This document shows, in pieces, positions 9,279-18,607 of a stretch of 64,000 bases of DNA (its first letter is position 1; every line of letters begins with the position of its first letter). The stretch comes from Butyrivibrio sp. Its GTDB lineage: Bacteria; Bacillota; Clostridia; Lachnospirales; Lachnospiraceae. The position numbers were made by a program, and so were the translations under genes. The DNA is taken from the NCBI GenBank assembly GCA_015056655.1, contig SVFV01000012.1, forward strand, positions 31,179 through 95,178, given 5' to 3'. The notes beneath the pieces were generated by a model that did no database searches, was not told where the DNA came from, and saw nothing but the letters and a program-made list of their open reading frames with translations.

Positions 9279-10156
9279 GCATCAACCCTCCCTTTCCTTG
9301 TAAAGTAAACCTGAAGCAGTGAAATAGCTGCTACTATAATGAAGAGGACAATTGCCTGAGCCTGTCCCTGACCAAAGTCCATGCTTGTAAATGCAGTCTG
9401 ATAAATCTTGTATGCGATAAGCTCTGTCGACTTGTATGGTCCACCTGCAGTAAGTGAAAGGTTCATATCAAAGGACATGAAGCAGCGTGAAATAGCAAGG
9501 AATACGCAAATAGCTGTTGTTCCTCTTATCATGGGAACCTTGATCTGCAATACTGTCTGAAGCGTTGTTGCGCCGTCTACTCTGGCTGCTTCCAGAATAT
9601 CAGCAGGAACCGCTGTAAGGCCTGCAATATATATAACCATCAGATAACCGGAAAGCTGCCATGCACTTACCAGAACAAGAGCCATAAGTGCTCTTGTGGG
9701 ATTTGTAAGCCATGAAGTCTTCATCCATTCGATGTTCGTAAATTCTCCCAGTTTTGTAAGGCCAAATGAGAAAATGAAATTCCAAATGTAACCAAGGATA
9801 ATTCCACCAATGATATTGGGAGTGAAAAATCCTGTTCTGAAAAGATTCTGAGCCTTTAAACCGCTTGTAACAACAAGTGCCAGTATAAATCCCAGTAAAT
9901 TACTCAATATAACTGTAAAAAGCGCATATATAACTGTTTTCCAGAAAGCACCCAGAAACGCAGGATCTGTCAATATATGGCGATAGTTCTCTATTCCTAT
10001 GTATTTTATTTCCATTGAAAGACCATTCCAGTCGGTAAAGGTAATCCAAAATCCATAGATGAAAGGAATGATAACAACAGAAAACCAAATGAAAAATGAA
10101 GGAAATCCAAAAAGCATGAACTCCCTCACACTTGTAAGCTTCTTTCTGTTACGCAT
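9275..10156 (-). CDS. Carbohydrate ABC transporter permease, MalF/UgpA type
   Basis: A 293-residue permease with six membrane helices, the partner of the MalG-type protein downstream. The EAA loop is visible as ADILEAARVDGATTLQTVLQIKVPMIR, and the tail AISLLQVYFTRKGRVDA matches UgpA-like permeases. The binding-protein gene precedes it by 60 bases with a hairpin in between, so the three genes form one importer operon in the order binding protein, MalF-type, MalG-type. Substrate specificity is not visible; the neighbouring GH20 suggests an amino-sugar oligosaccharide. Confidence 0.92.
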   Translation of the reverse strand: MRNRKKLTSVREFMLFGFPSFFIWFSVVIIPFIYGFWITFTDWNGLSMEIKYIGIENYRHILTDPAFLGAFWKTVIYALFTVILSNLLGFILALVVTSGLKAQNLFRTGFFTPNIIGGIILGYIWNFIFSFGLTKLGEFTNIEWMKTSWLTNPTRALMALVLVSAWQLSGYLMVIYIAGLTAVPADILEAARVDGATTLQTVLQIKVPMIRGTTAICVFLAISRCFMSFDMNLSLTAGGPYKSTELIAYKIYQTAFTSMDFGQGQAQAIVLFIIVAAISLLQVYFTRKGRVDA

Positions 10157-10175
10157 TATAGATGTCTCCTTAATG

Positions 10176-10205
10176 AAAACAGGGAGAGAAGCCCCTCCCT
10201 GTTTT
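10176..10205 (-). terminator. Hairpin between binding protein and permease genes
   Basis: An 11-bp perfect stem AAAACAGGGAG/CTCCCTGTTTT with an 8-base loop follows the binding-protein gene. On the minus strand it ends in GTTTTCATT, so it may act as a leaky terminator or RNA stabiliser that keeps the binding protein in excess over the permeases. Confidence 0.6.
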
Positions 10206-10215
10206 AACTTTTATA

Positions 10216-11604
10216 TCAATACGTTCTAGGTTCCTGATTGGACCAGTATGTATCAATGTCTGCTGCGAGTTTTTCTCTGTCGCATGCACCTGTTATGTAT
10301 GCGCACATGTAAGCGCCGCACTCATACCAGATATCAGAAGGGCAAAGACTAGGTGTTCCGTAGAAATCAACTGTCTTTCCTGCTGAAATATATTCTGCTG
10401 TAGATTTTCCAAGAGGACTGTCAATTGTAGCTGTGAAGTTCTTGAACGGAAGTGCCTGTCCAAGTCTCTTAGCCTGTGTTTCCTGTGAATAGCTGTCGGA
10501 TGAGATGTACTCAATAAACTTAAGTCCAGCAAGCTGCTGTTCTTCTGTATTCTGGCTTGCGTCAACGCAATAACCCTTAGCATAAGATGTGGGAAGATAC
10601 TGGTTTGTTACGTCGCTGGCATCATCGCTATGAGGTACAGGCATAAGGCCAAATTCATCGCCATCGCCTACAAGCTCAGCCATATATGTCCAAGCCCAGT
10701 CACCCATGAACCATGTTCCGCACTTGCCTTCTGCAAGAGCCATAGCATCAAGGTTTACATCACCCACAAGCGGATCATTCTTGTTGTAGTTGTATTCAAC
10801 CATCATATCAAGTGTATCCATGAAGCCATTGAATACGTCATTGTCGATTTCCTTTGTCTCTCCGCTGATGATTGAGTTTACGTAGTTAACACGATCCTCT
10901 GTTGAACCGATGGCTGCGCCATAGCTCTGGCAAAGGTAGTGTGCACCAAGTGACCAGTTAACACCTGTGATACAAGTAGCTGCAACACCTGTTGCCTCAA
11001 TCTTGTCAAAGAGGTCCTTAAGGTCAGATCTTGTCTTGATTGTGCTGGGATCAAAGTCTCCGCCAACTGCAGCATCACATACTCCCTTATTGTAAAGAAG
11101 ACCAATTCCTGCTGCTGACATAGGTACAGCATAAACTGTGCCATCAAAAGTCAGTGTGCTAAGTGAAGCCTCATCTACATTATCAAGCATTGCTTCGCCT
11201 GTAAGGGGACGCATTCTCTCCTGGTTCTCCCAGATATTGATAGGATCCATAAGAGATACTGTGGGGCCTTCATTGCTGGCATAAAGTGCCATCCACTGCT
11301 GAAGCTGATCGTCGCCGGCAGCGATATATTCAACTGTAATTCCGGGATTCTTGCCTTCGAAATCAGAGATGAGGTCCTGATACATATCATCCTTACCTGT
11401 CTCTGTTGTATAGAATGAAATTGTGACAGGTTCTGTGCTTGCTGCATCAGCAGACTCTTCTGTCTTTGTCTCTTCTGCCTTAGCCTCCTCGCCGCTCTCA
11501 GCACTCTGATTGTCAGAAGCCGGTGCTGCGCTCTGGCCACATCCAGCAAGAATGGATGCCGCAAAAGATACTGTCATTAAGATACTAATAGCTTTTCTTT
11601 TCAT
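10216..11604 (-). CDS. Sugar ABC transporter substrate-binding lipoprotein
   Basis: A 462-residue extracellular lipoprotein that captures a carbohydrate and hands it to the two permeases downstream. The signal peptide ends in a lipobox LAGC with the lipidated Cys at residue 22. An Ala/Glu/Thr-rich linker to about residue 60 is followed by a family 1 binding-protein fold, with VTISFYTTETGKDDMYQDLISDF at the start of the mature domain and WFMGDWAWTYMAEL in the C-lobe. The leader upstream holds an inverted repeat and a possible promoter. The gene is probably controlled by the AraC-family regulator encoded next to it. Confidence 0.93.
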   Translation of the reverse strand: MKRKAISILMTVSFAASILAGCGQSAAPASDNQSAESGEEAKAEETKTEESADAASTEPVTISFYTTETGKDDMYQDLISDFEGKNPGITVEYIAAGDDQLQQWMALYASNEGPTVSLMDPINIWENQERMRPLTGEAMLDNVDEASLSTLTFDGTVYAVPMSAAGIGLLYNKGVCDAAVGGDFDPSTIKTRSDLKDLFDKIEATGVAATCITGVNWSLGAHYLCQSYGAAIGSTEDRVNYVNSIISGETKEIDNDVFNGFMDTLDMMVEYNYNKNDPLVGDVNLDAMALAEGKCGTWFMGDWAWTYMAELVGDGDEFGLMPVPHSDDASDVTNQYLPTSYAKGYCVDASQNTEEQQLAGLKFIEYISSDSYSQETQAKRLGQALPFKNFTATIDSPLGKSTAEYISAGKTVDFYGTPSLCPSDIWYECGAYMCAYITGACDREKLAADIDTYWSNQEPRTY

Positions 11605-11624
11605 AGTTAGAAATACCTCCCTTC

Positions 11625-11650
11625 AATGGTTAAAGCTTATCGCAACCATT
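11625..11650. promoter_or_regulatory. Inverted repeat in the leader of the sugar importer operon
   Basis: AATGGTT and AACCATT form a perfect 7-bp inverted repeat with a 12-base centre, about 20 bases upstream of the binding-protein start codon. A TTGACA hexamer lies at 11684-11689 on the minus strand, but the matching -10 box is poor. The repeat could be an operator or an RNA hairpin. Confidence 0.4.
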
Positions 11651-11698
11651 AAAGAGAGGCTTTGCTATTTTTATCAGTGAAATTGTCAATTTTTATTC

Positions 11699-12538
11699 TT
11701 AAACAAAAGCTACCTTTTTACCCTGCTTCATCCACTCAGATGGCGTGCATCCAAAGGTTTTCCTGAATGTCTGGATAAAGGATTTTGCATTGGGAAAACC
11801 ATGATTTAAAGCACATTCAATGAGTTTTACATTTTCATCTTCCTTCATCTCTTCTACGCAGTGCATAAGGCGCACATTCTGAAGATACTGATAGAAATTT
11901 CGTCCTACATGCTCCTTGAACATACGTGATAAGTGATTGGGCGAATACTGAAAATGTGCAGCAACGCTCGAAAGATCCAGCTGTTCCATATAATTATCAT
12001 CAATATAATTGATGATGGCCTTAATGTTCTCATCTGCGCTGTCCTTTGCGCTATCTTCACCCTTCTTTGTTCCCATGCAGTTCTGTTTAAGGAAATTCAA
12101 AAAGGCAAAGACAAGGCCCATAGTCTCAAGATCGTCCTTCTTATCAAGACGGTATCTGCCAAAGGTAATAAGCATTTCCTTTAGAGTAGCCATGGTCTTT
12201 TTATCGGTTGGCTGCACAAAATATACCTTCTCACCAATCCATCTGTCCAAAAATGTTTTGGAAAGCTGCACGCAGACACCCTCGAAATGGTCATCCTGCT
12301 CTATCCAGTGATTTGAATGGAGCTCTCCACTATTAACAACGCAGAAATCCCCTTCCTTTAAGGGAATATTTTCACCATCAATAGTCATATTTATGCGACC
12401 TGCAGTCACAAGGAAAAACTCTACATTTCTATGCCAATGTAGAGGTGTAAAGATATCTGTACCATCAAAAAAATGATTAAAAATCCTTACAGGCACCTGA
12501 TTGTATATGAATGATTCGCTCTCATACAACTCTGCCAT
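11699..12538 (-). CDS. AraC family transcriptional regulator
   Basis: A 279-residue DNA-binding regulator. The first 130 residues form a cupin-type sensor, with LHWHRNVEFFLVTAGRINMTIDG and VNSGELHSNHWIE containing metal-ligand-like histidines. The last 100 residues are the double helix-turn-helix, with DLSSVAAHFQYSPNHLSRMFKEHVG as the first and CALNHGFPNAKSFIQTFRKTFGCTPSEW as the second motif. It lies directly downstream of the SGNH esterase gene with only 5 bases between, so they are co-transcribed, and it probably controls the sugar importer and its associated enzymes. Confidence 0.93.
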   Translation of the reverse strand: MAELYESESFIYNQVPVRIFNHFFDGTDIFTPLHWHRNVEFFLVTAGRINMTIDGENIPLKEGDFCVVNSGELHSNHWIEQDDHFEGVCVQLSKTFLDRWIGEKVYFVQPTDKKTMATLKEMLITFGRYRLDKKDDLETMGLVFAFLNFLKQNCMGTKKGEDSAKDSADENIKAIINYIDDNYMEQLDLSSVAAHFQYSPNHLSRMFKEHVGRNFYQYLQNVRLMHCVEEMKEDENVKLIECALNHGFPNAKSFIQTFRKTFGCTPSEWMKQGKKVAFV

Positions 12539-12543
12539 ATTTA

Positions 12544-13716
12544 TTACCTTTCTCTTGGGCAGATAATAGTCTTTAAGTCGACTGTATCTGCCATCTTAAC
12601 CCCGCCTTCGGTGTTGGGATGAAGCCCGTCACCTATGTGGCATCCCTCCTGGAACAATGTGTTATCCTTTTCATCTCTAAGAGCCTTGTCAAAATCTATG
12701 ACTCCATCATGCATCTCGCATTTTCTGATCCAGGCATTTACTTCATTTCTTGTCTTTTCAAATTTGGGAAGCCATTCCGCCGGATACTGCTCGTTCCAGC
12801 TAGGCATAATGGTTCCCATGTATATCTCAGCGCCATTATTATGTGCGCAGGCTATTATCTTTTTATAGCCCTCGATAATCGCTTCGGAAGAAGTAGTTTC
12901 TGTCTTTCCTTCAAGCTGTAATGGATGCATGATATCATTTATTCCTATCAATGCGCAAACAGCATCTACTTCATCATTTTCAAAAACATCCTTCTCGAAT
13001 CGCTTAACACCGGCTTCTCCAAAAAGCACAAGTCTCTTGCCGATTTCGGGAACAAATGTCGCATCATCAACAAGTCTGTTGCCCCCTATGCCTGCGTTAA
13101 TAAGCGCAACAGCGCCAGGGCATTCCTTGCAAATGCGCTTATATAAAGCATCTGTGTAGAAAGACATATGAGTGATTGAGTCCCCAAAAGCTGCCACTAC
13201 TTTAGTTTCATCATCAGCAAATACCTGCACTGAATCAAACCCCATAAAGCTGCTCATTATCTTGGAATTGGGATCCTCGTTGATAAAATCCGCAGTTATC
13301 ACATAGCCAGCATTTGTGCCATCTCCGGGAATAAAGCTGACCTCTGTACCTCCTTTGGACCAATAGCAGCAAAATGAGCTAAGTTCAGCCTTTTCCTTTA
13401 AATACAAATCAACAAAAAGCTTATCTCCTGCCTTCACCTCAAAATCTACTGCATCACTGAAAATCTCTGCGTTTGGCTCCAAAACGATCTGGCTCTTGCC
13501 ATTTAAAGTAAGAACAGCTGTATCGCCAGCTTCCTTACCAATAACAGCCTTTTCAATAGTCATGCTGTTATCTTCAAATTTGTTTGAAAATCTAACTCTG
13601 ACCTTATTACCGTTAATATTATTTACAAAAGAAACCCGCTGAGTTGTATCCTCAATTTTAGCGATCTTCTCTCCGTATTCTGTTCGTAAGTATTTAAATA
13701 TACTGACCCACTTCAT
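12544..13716 (-). CDS. SGNH/GDSL hydrolase (carbohydrate esterase-like)
   Basis: A 390-residue esterase predicted to remove acyl groups, probably from sugars. The N-terminal 170 residues look like a beta-sandwich domain, followed by the SGNH domain: AAFGDSITHMS with nucleophile Ser180, an oxyanion Gly in GIGGNRL, Asn in LIGINDI, and the Asp363/His366 pair in GDGLHPN. The ATG at 13716 is chosen because AAAGGAGG precedes it by 8 bases; the longer frame from 13746 has no ribosome site. No signal peptide is present, so it acts in the cytoplasm. It heads an operon with the AraC regulator. Confidence 0.85.
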   Translation of the reverse strand: MKWVSIFKYLRTEYGEKIAKIEDTTQRVSFVNNINGNKVRVRFSNKFEDNSMTIEKAVIGKEAGDTAVLTLNGKSQIVLEPNAEIFSDAVDFEVKAGDKLFVDLYLKEKAELSSFCCYWSKGGTEVSFIPGDGTNAGYVITADFINEDPNSKIMSSFMGFDSVQVFADDETKVVAAFGDSITHMSFYTDALYKRICKECPGAVALINAGIGGNRLVDDATFVPEIGKRLVLFGEAGVKRFEKDVFENDEVDAVCALIGINDIMHPLQLEGKTETTSSEAIIEGYKKIIACAHNNGAEIYMGTIMPSWNEQYPAEWLPKFEKTRNEVNAWIRKCEMHDGVIDFDKALRDEKDNTLFQEGCHIGDGLHPNTEGGVKMADTVDLKTIICPRER

Positions 13717-13744
13717 CGTGCATACCTCCTTTGATGATAGCGTC

Positions 13745-13770
13745 ATTATACATAAGATTTTTTCATCTTA
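13745..13770 (-). promoter_or_regulatory. Putative promoter of the esterase-AraC operon
   Basis: A perfect TATAAT (-10) lies at 13745-13750 on the minus strand, about 30 bases before the esterase start. A 6-bp inverted repeat TAAGAT/ATCTTA (13753-13770) lies in the spacer, where a regulator could bind. The -35 box is weak. Confidence 0.5.
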
Positions 13771-13808
13771 CTTTTCAATTCTTATTATCTGTATTGTCTT
13801 TTTTTAAC

Positions 13809-13835
13809 AAAAGCCAGCTTTTTCAGCTGGCTTTT
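13809..13835 (-). terminator. Intrinsic terminator after the MATE gene
   Basis: A perfect 11-bp stem AAAAGCCAGCT/AGCTGGCTTTT with a 5-base loop begins 4 bases after the MATE stop codon and leads into a run of T on the minus strand. Confidence 0.85.
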
Positions 13836-13839
13836 AGTG

Positions 13840-15186
13840 TTAATCCTTAAATTTCTTAAGTTCAGATACTGCCATAGGTACTGATAACAACAGTGATAAT
13901 ACATCTGCACATGCCTGAGTTATCTCGACACCGGTAATTCCCATTACTCTTGGTAAAATCAAAATAAGCGGAATAAAGAATATGCCATTTCTTGCAGATG
14001 ACGTAATGGATGCCTTCACACCTTTTCCAATGGACTGAAGCATCATATTGGATATTACAATCCATCCGGCAAACGGAAGTGTTGCCGCCTGACATCTGAG
14101 TGCCACAGTTCCAACAGCAATAACATCCGCATCATTTCTGAAAAGTCCAATAACATGAGGTGCAAAAATAAAGCAGACACCACCAACTACAAGCAGGAAA
14201 ATAGTTGCATATTTTACACAGAAGAAAAATCCCTCACGCACTCTCTTTGTAAGTCCTGCACCATAGTTAAAGGAGCAAACAGGCTGATATCCCTGACCAA
14301 ATCCAATAAGGGCAGACATCATCATCATCATTACACGAGTGGTTATAGACATTCCAGCTATTGCTGCATCGCCGCCAAGCCCGCCTGCAGCCTTGTTCAG
14401 AAGAAGTGTTGCTATGGCAGCCATTCCCTGACGGAATAAAGACGGAGCACCACCGTTTATGATCTCCTTTATGTAGTAGCCATTTATATGCACATTCTTT
14501 ATATTTAGTCTGATGTTTTCGCCTCTCATACTTCCCAAAAGGAGCACGAAAAAGCTTGTAATCTGGCCAGCCACTGTCGCAATAGCTGCGCCTCTTACGC
14601 CAAGCCCAAACACAAAGATCAAAAGCGGATCAAGTCCCATGTTCATAACTGCTCCGCACATAAGGCCGACCATTGCGTACATGGCGCTTCCCTGGAATCT
14701 GAGCTGATTGTTAATAACAAACTGCCCGATCATAAAAGGAGCTCCAATAAGGATTATCCTCATATAATTCTGAGTATCCTCTAAGGTAGTATCTGTCGCT
14801 CCTATCATATAAGAGAGTTCTTTTATATACATATTGCCAACTATCGCAATGATAACACCTATTATTATTGCGATAGCAAAGCCTGTAGAAGCCATTTCGT
14901 CAGCTTCCTTGTGCTTTCCAGCGCCGAGCATTCGGGAAAGGAAATTACCGGAACCATGTCCGCAGAAAAAGCCTGTTGCCTGAATTAATGCCATTACAGT
15001 AAAAACGATTCCTACAGCGGCCGTAGCCTGTGTAGAAATCTTTCCTACGAAAAACGTATCAGCTGTGTTATAAATTGCTGTAACCAGCATACTTATTATA
15101 GTTGGTACCGACATTGTCAGTATCAGCTTAGGTATAGGCGTCTTTGTCAACATTTCGCGCCTATTTTTGTTTGTAGTACTACTCAT
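13840..15186 (-). CDS. MATE family efflux transporter
   Basis: A 448-residue membrane protein with twelve predicted helices, expected to export cationic drugs or metabolites using an ion gradient. The N-terminus LTKTPIPKLILTMSVPTIISMLVTAIYNTADTFFVG is the standard opening of the DinF/NorM-like clostridial MATE subfamily, and the second half repeats the pattern with GFGQGYQPVCSFNYGAG. Length is normal. It is transcribed alone: a terminator follows it, and a 57-base gap separates it from the GGDEF gene. Confidence 0.93.
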   Translation of the reverse strand: MSSTTNKNRREMLTKTPIPKLILTMSVPTIISMLVTAIYNTADTFFVGKISTQATAAVGIVFTVMALIQATGFFCGHGSGNFLSRMLGAGKHKEADEMASTGFAIAIIIGVIIAIVGNMYIKELSYMIGATDTTLEDTQNYMRIILIGAPFMIGQFVINNQLRFQGSAMYAMVGLMCGAVMNMGLDPLLIFVFGLGVRGAAIATVAGQITSFFVLLLGSMRGENIRLNIKNVHINGYYIKEIINGGAPSLFRQGMAAIATLLLNKAAGGLGGDAAIAGMSITTRVMMMMMSALIGFGQGYQPVCSFNYGAGLTKRVREGFFFCVKYATIFLLVVGGVCFIFAPHVIGLFRNDADVIAVGTVALRCQAATLPFAGWIVISNMMLQSIGKGVKASITSSARNGIFFIPLILILPRVMGITGVEITQACADVLSLLLSVPMAVSELKKFKD

Positions 15187-15243
15187 ATCAATTCCTGTCT
15201 ATCTAAGTATTTCCGTAAAAATATATGCCTGTTACGAATCAGA

Positions 15244-16695
15244 CTATTTATTTACTCCGCTGATCCTGTACTTATCCTTGGCAGCGCCTCTGAGCTTATC
15301 AGGATGTGCTTCATAATATTTCTTCTTATCCTCATACATGCGCTCATCCGCAACATGAAGAGCATCATGAATATTGTTCTTTTCATCAGTCATACAATGA
15401 CCAACTGCAAAGGATACGCCCTCATATCTATTTGCAGCAACCTTGATATCCTCTGAGAACTTTACAAGCTTCTCTTCAGTAACGTCAGGCAGAATAATCG
15501 CAAATTCATCGCCTCCAGCGCGGTAAATATCTCTCCAGTCAAACACCTCACAAAGAGCATTTGCCGCCCTTTTAAGCAGCATATCTCCCGCTTCATGACC
15601 TTCTACATCATTGATATTCTTAAGACCATTTATATCTACAAAAACTACACCTAAAGCTCCCTTTGCAGCTTTAGTAGCATTTGCATACTTATCAACGATA
15701 CTATTCATCTCATTGCGGTTATTAACGCCAGTGAGCATGTCTCTGGAGCTCAAAACCTTGAGCTTATCGAGGAGTAAATAATTCTCTATCTCTGAGCTTA
15801 GTACAAAAGTAGTACTTTCAAGAGCTTCCTTAATCTTGGGTGTCTCAGTAGAATCAAAATTAACTGCCCACATATATCCGAGAAGCTCTGTTCTGCTCTT
15901 TAATGGGAACAAAACTATCGTTTCAACACCAGATCTCTTCAAAGAAGCATACCATTCAGGATTGCGCTCCTTTACAACAACCATATCCTGAGGATTCTTG
16001 GCGATAAGGCAGTTACTTCCTGAAATAACGGTTGACTCCCATGTTGCAGCTATCCCATAAAAACTATCATGTATTGCTTCAGATACCATATTTTTATCTA
16101 TTTCATCTGAGCAGTCATATCCGAGTAGATCGCACTTCTTGCTCTCATGATCCATGATCATTACACAGCAGCGCTCAGCCTTGCACAAAAGTCTTATGGA
16201 TTTTACAACATCATCCATGGCCTTCCTGAAATCACTGGCTCCGCGAAGTGTGATGCAGTTCTCAAGAACGGCAGCCGCTATATCGCCTGACAGATTGGAA
16301 ATCCTGGATGTATCTGCCTCAAAATTGACCTCCATACTGTAGGTGCAATAGCATATATTTCCATCATCAGGCCAAAGAGGCATAAATGTCATATTAAACC
16401 AGAAATCGAAGCGATCCGGATGGGCATAGGAATGCAGACATTTCTTCTCAACTGCAGCCCTATAGCAATAATCCTCAAAATTAAGATCTCTTGGAAGATA
16501 CTCGGTGTACTCGGAATTTGGAATGAATTTATCATGAAGCATAGCCATGCCATCCATAGGATGCTCTATGGAATCGATATACGCCTTATTGCCCGTAACT
16601 AGACGTATTTTACCATAGCCACCGTCCTCAAGCTTCTCTACGGAGACTATGCAGGTCATTGCCTTTATGCTATCTGCTACTTCCTGAAACTTCAT
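15244..16695 (-). CDS. Diguanylate cyclase (GGDEF) with sensor region
   Basis: A 483-residue cytoplasmic protein predicted to make cyclic di-GMP. The C-terminal 170 residues are a GGDEF domain with the intact active-site motif AGGDEF at about residues 393-398 and the earlier DINGLKNINDVEGHEAGD element. There is no RxxD inhibitory site five residues before the motif. The central part (about residues 130-300) looks like a GAF domain, and the first 120 residues could be a degenerate PAS domain. Two HD-GYP proteins, which would degrade the same messenger, are encoded 30 kb away. Confidence 0.88.
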   Translation of the reverse strand: MKFQEVADSIKAMTCIVSVEKLEDGGYGKIRLVTGNKAYIDSIEHPMDGMAMLHDKFIPNSEYTEYLPRDLNFEDYCYRAAVEKKCLHSYAHPDRFDFWFNMTFMPLWPDDGNICYCTYSMEVNFEADTSRISNLSGDIAAAVLENCITLRGASDFRKAMDDVVKSIRLLCKAERCCVMIMDHESKKCDLLGYDCSDEIDKNMVSEAIHDSFYGIAATWESTVISGSNCLIAKNPQDMVVVKERNPEWYASLKRSGVETIVLFPLKSRTELLGYMWAVNFDSTETPKIKEALESTTFVLSSEIENYLLLDKLKVLSSRDMLTGVNNRNEMNSIVDKYANATKAAKGALGVVFVDINGLKNINDVEGHEAGDMLLKRAANALCEVFDWRDIYRAGGDEFAIILPDVTEEKLVKFSEDIKVAANRYEGVSFAVGHCMTDEKNNIHDALHVADERMYEDKKKYYEAHPDKLRGAAKDKYRISGVNK

Positions 16696-16762
16696 AACAA
16701 ACCGCCTTTCGAGACCAACTTTTATTAATAATACCTCAAAAACAAGTTGCGTTCAATCAAAA

Positions 16763-18547
16763 TCAAGCCATGTTTAAACCTTCAATTTGTGCAGTATACA
16801 GGTGATAGTAATCGCCCTTTTTAGCCATCAGCTCCTCATGTGAGCCGCATTCAGTGATACCACCATCATTTATGTACATGATCTTATCGCAGCCTGTAAT
16901 TGTAGAAAGTCTGTGTGCGATAATAAAGCTGGTTCTACCTGCAAGCATAGCATTTAAGCCTTTCTGCAGTGCCTTCTCAGTCTGAACATCAATACTGGAG
17001 GTCGCCTCATCGAGAACCAGAATTGCAGGGTCAGATAAAAGCGTTCTTGCAAAGGAAATAAGCTGTTTCTGTCCCTGAGACAAAAGCGCCCCTCTTTCCT
17101 TAACCTCTGTGCCATAGCCATGTGACATATTCTTAATGAAATCATCTGCGCATACCGTCTTACTGGCCTTTATGATCTCATCCTCAGTAGCATCCAGCTT
17201 ACCGTACCTGATATTGTCTTCAATAGTTCCTGAGAAAATAAAGCTATCCTGAAGCATTATTCCCATCTGCTCTCTAAGCGACTTAAGAGAAACTTTTGAG
17301 ATATCCTGTCCATCTATCAGTATCTGTCCACTATCAACGTTATAGAATCTGGAAATAAGGCTCACAATCGTGCTCTTTCCTGCTCCAGTAGGACCTACAA
17401 GGGCAACGCTTTCGCCCGGTTTAACAGTAAAGGAAACATCATGCAGTATTTCCTTGCCCTTCTCATAGGAAAAGCTGACATTCTTAAATTCAACCTCTCC
17501 CTTCATCTGCTGCATCTGAGTGCATCCAGGCTCATCAGCAACACCAACAGGCTCATCGATTGTCTCAAAAATTCTCTCAAGATAAGCCACGTTGTTTATG
17601 AAGTTATTAAATATATTTCCAAGGTTCATGATAGGCTGCCAGAATCTGGACGCATAGTTGGATATTGCGATAATTGTTCCCAGTGTCTGATGCCCCTGTA
17701 AAAACATTGAAATTCCAAATACATAAATTGCTGCACTTACAAATACTGAAATTGTATCAATTCCCGGCCATACCAGCGTACTGTACTCAATAGCCGTCAT
17801 CCATGTCTTTCTGCAATCATCAGAAAGCTCCTTGAAAATCTCAGCATTTTCATCCTCTCTTGCAAAAATCTGAGTAATTCTTGCACCGACGATGTTCTCC
17901 TGCAGATAAGCATTTAGATTTGAATTCTTATTTGAAACCCTCTGCCATGCTATTCTCTGCTTATTCTTGATCCAGAACATGAAAAACATAAGCACCGGAA
18001 CGCCTGCCAGAACCACAAGTGAGAGCTGTACATCCACATATAGCATGAAAACTACTATGAAAATGAGATTCAGAATCTCTAAGATAACGTTAATCAAACC
18101 GTTACTGAGCATATCTGAAACTGAATTTACATAGTTAACTACTCTTACAAGAATCTTTCCATGAGGTCTGTCATCATAGTACTGAAAAGGCAAAGCCTGC
18201 AAATGCTCAAATATATCGTTTCTTATGTTGTAAATGATATCCTGAGACACATTTACCATCAGATAAGATCTGATAGTAGCAAATAGTATGCTCAGCACAT
18301 AGAAAAATGCCATAGCAGCAACCAGTGTAAATAGCATAGTCTTATCGCCATTAGGAATAGCCACATCCAATGCTTTCCTGAAAAGAATAGGGCTGACAAG
18401 GCCTGTAATACCACCAATAGCAGAAATAACAAGTGCTATTATCATCTTTACGGCATGCTTCTTTATATATCCGGAAGCCCTCAGAATATGCTTTATATCA
18501 AAAGGCTCTTCTAGTAATTCATCCTGTTTATAAGTATTTCTAGCCAT
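16763..18547 (-). CDS. ABC exporter half-transporter, catalytically complete subunit
   Basis: A 594-residue membrane-ATPase fusion: six helices in the first 330 residues and a nucleotide-binding domain after that. Walker A is GPTGAGKST, the signature is LSQGQKQ, Walker B is ILVLDEATSS with the catalytic Glu, and the H-loop is AHRLS. Its partner is encoded just upstream, 60 bases away, so the pair is a heterodimeric multidrug-type exporter. The signature reads LSQGQ instead of LSGGQ, which is common in subunits paired with a degenerate partner. Confidence 0.93.
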   Translation of the reverse strand: MARNTYKQDELLEEPFDIKHILRASGYIKKHAVKMIIALVISAIGGITGLVSPILFRKALDVAIPNGDKTMLFTLVAAMAFFYVLSILFATIRSYLMVNVSQDIIYNIRNDIFEHLQALPFQYYDDRPHGKILVRVVNYVNSVSDMLSNGLINVILEILNLIFIVVFMLYVDVQLSLVVLAGVPVLMFFMFWIKNKQRIAWQRVSNKNSNLNAYLQENIVGARITQIFAREDENAEIFKELSDDCRKTWMTAIEYSTLVWPGIDTISVFVSAAIYVFGISMFLQGHQTLGTIIAISNYASRFWQPIMNLGNIFNNFINNVAYLERIFETIDEPVGVADEPGCTQMQQMKGEVEFKNVSFSYEKGKEILHDVSFTVKPGESVALVGPTGAGKSTIVSLISRFYNVDSGQILIDGQDISKVSLKSLREQMGIMLQDSFIFSGTIEDNIRYGKLDATEDEIIKASKTVCADDFIKNMSHGYGTEVKERGALLSQGQKQLISFARTLLSDPAILVLDEATSSIDVQTEKALQKGLNAMLAGRTSFIIAHRLSTITGCDKIMYINDGGITECGSHEELMAKKGDYYHLYTAQIEGLNMA

Positions 18548-18607
18548 TTATATATCCTCCAAAGTAGGTGCCAAAACTGGCCATCCCACTATCCTCTTAT
18601 CAAACCA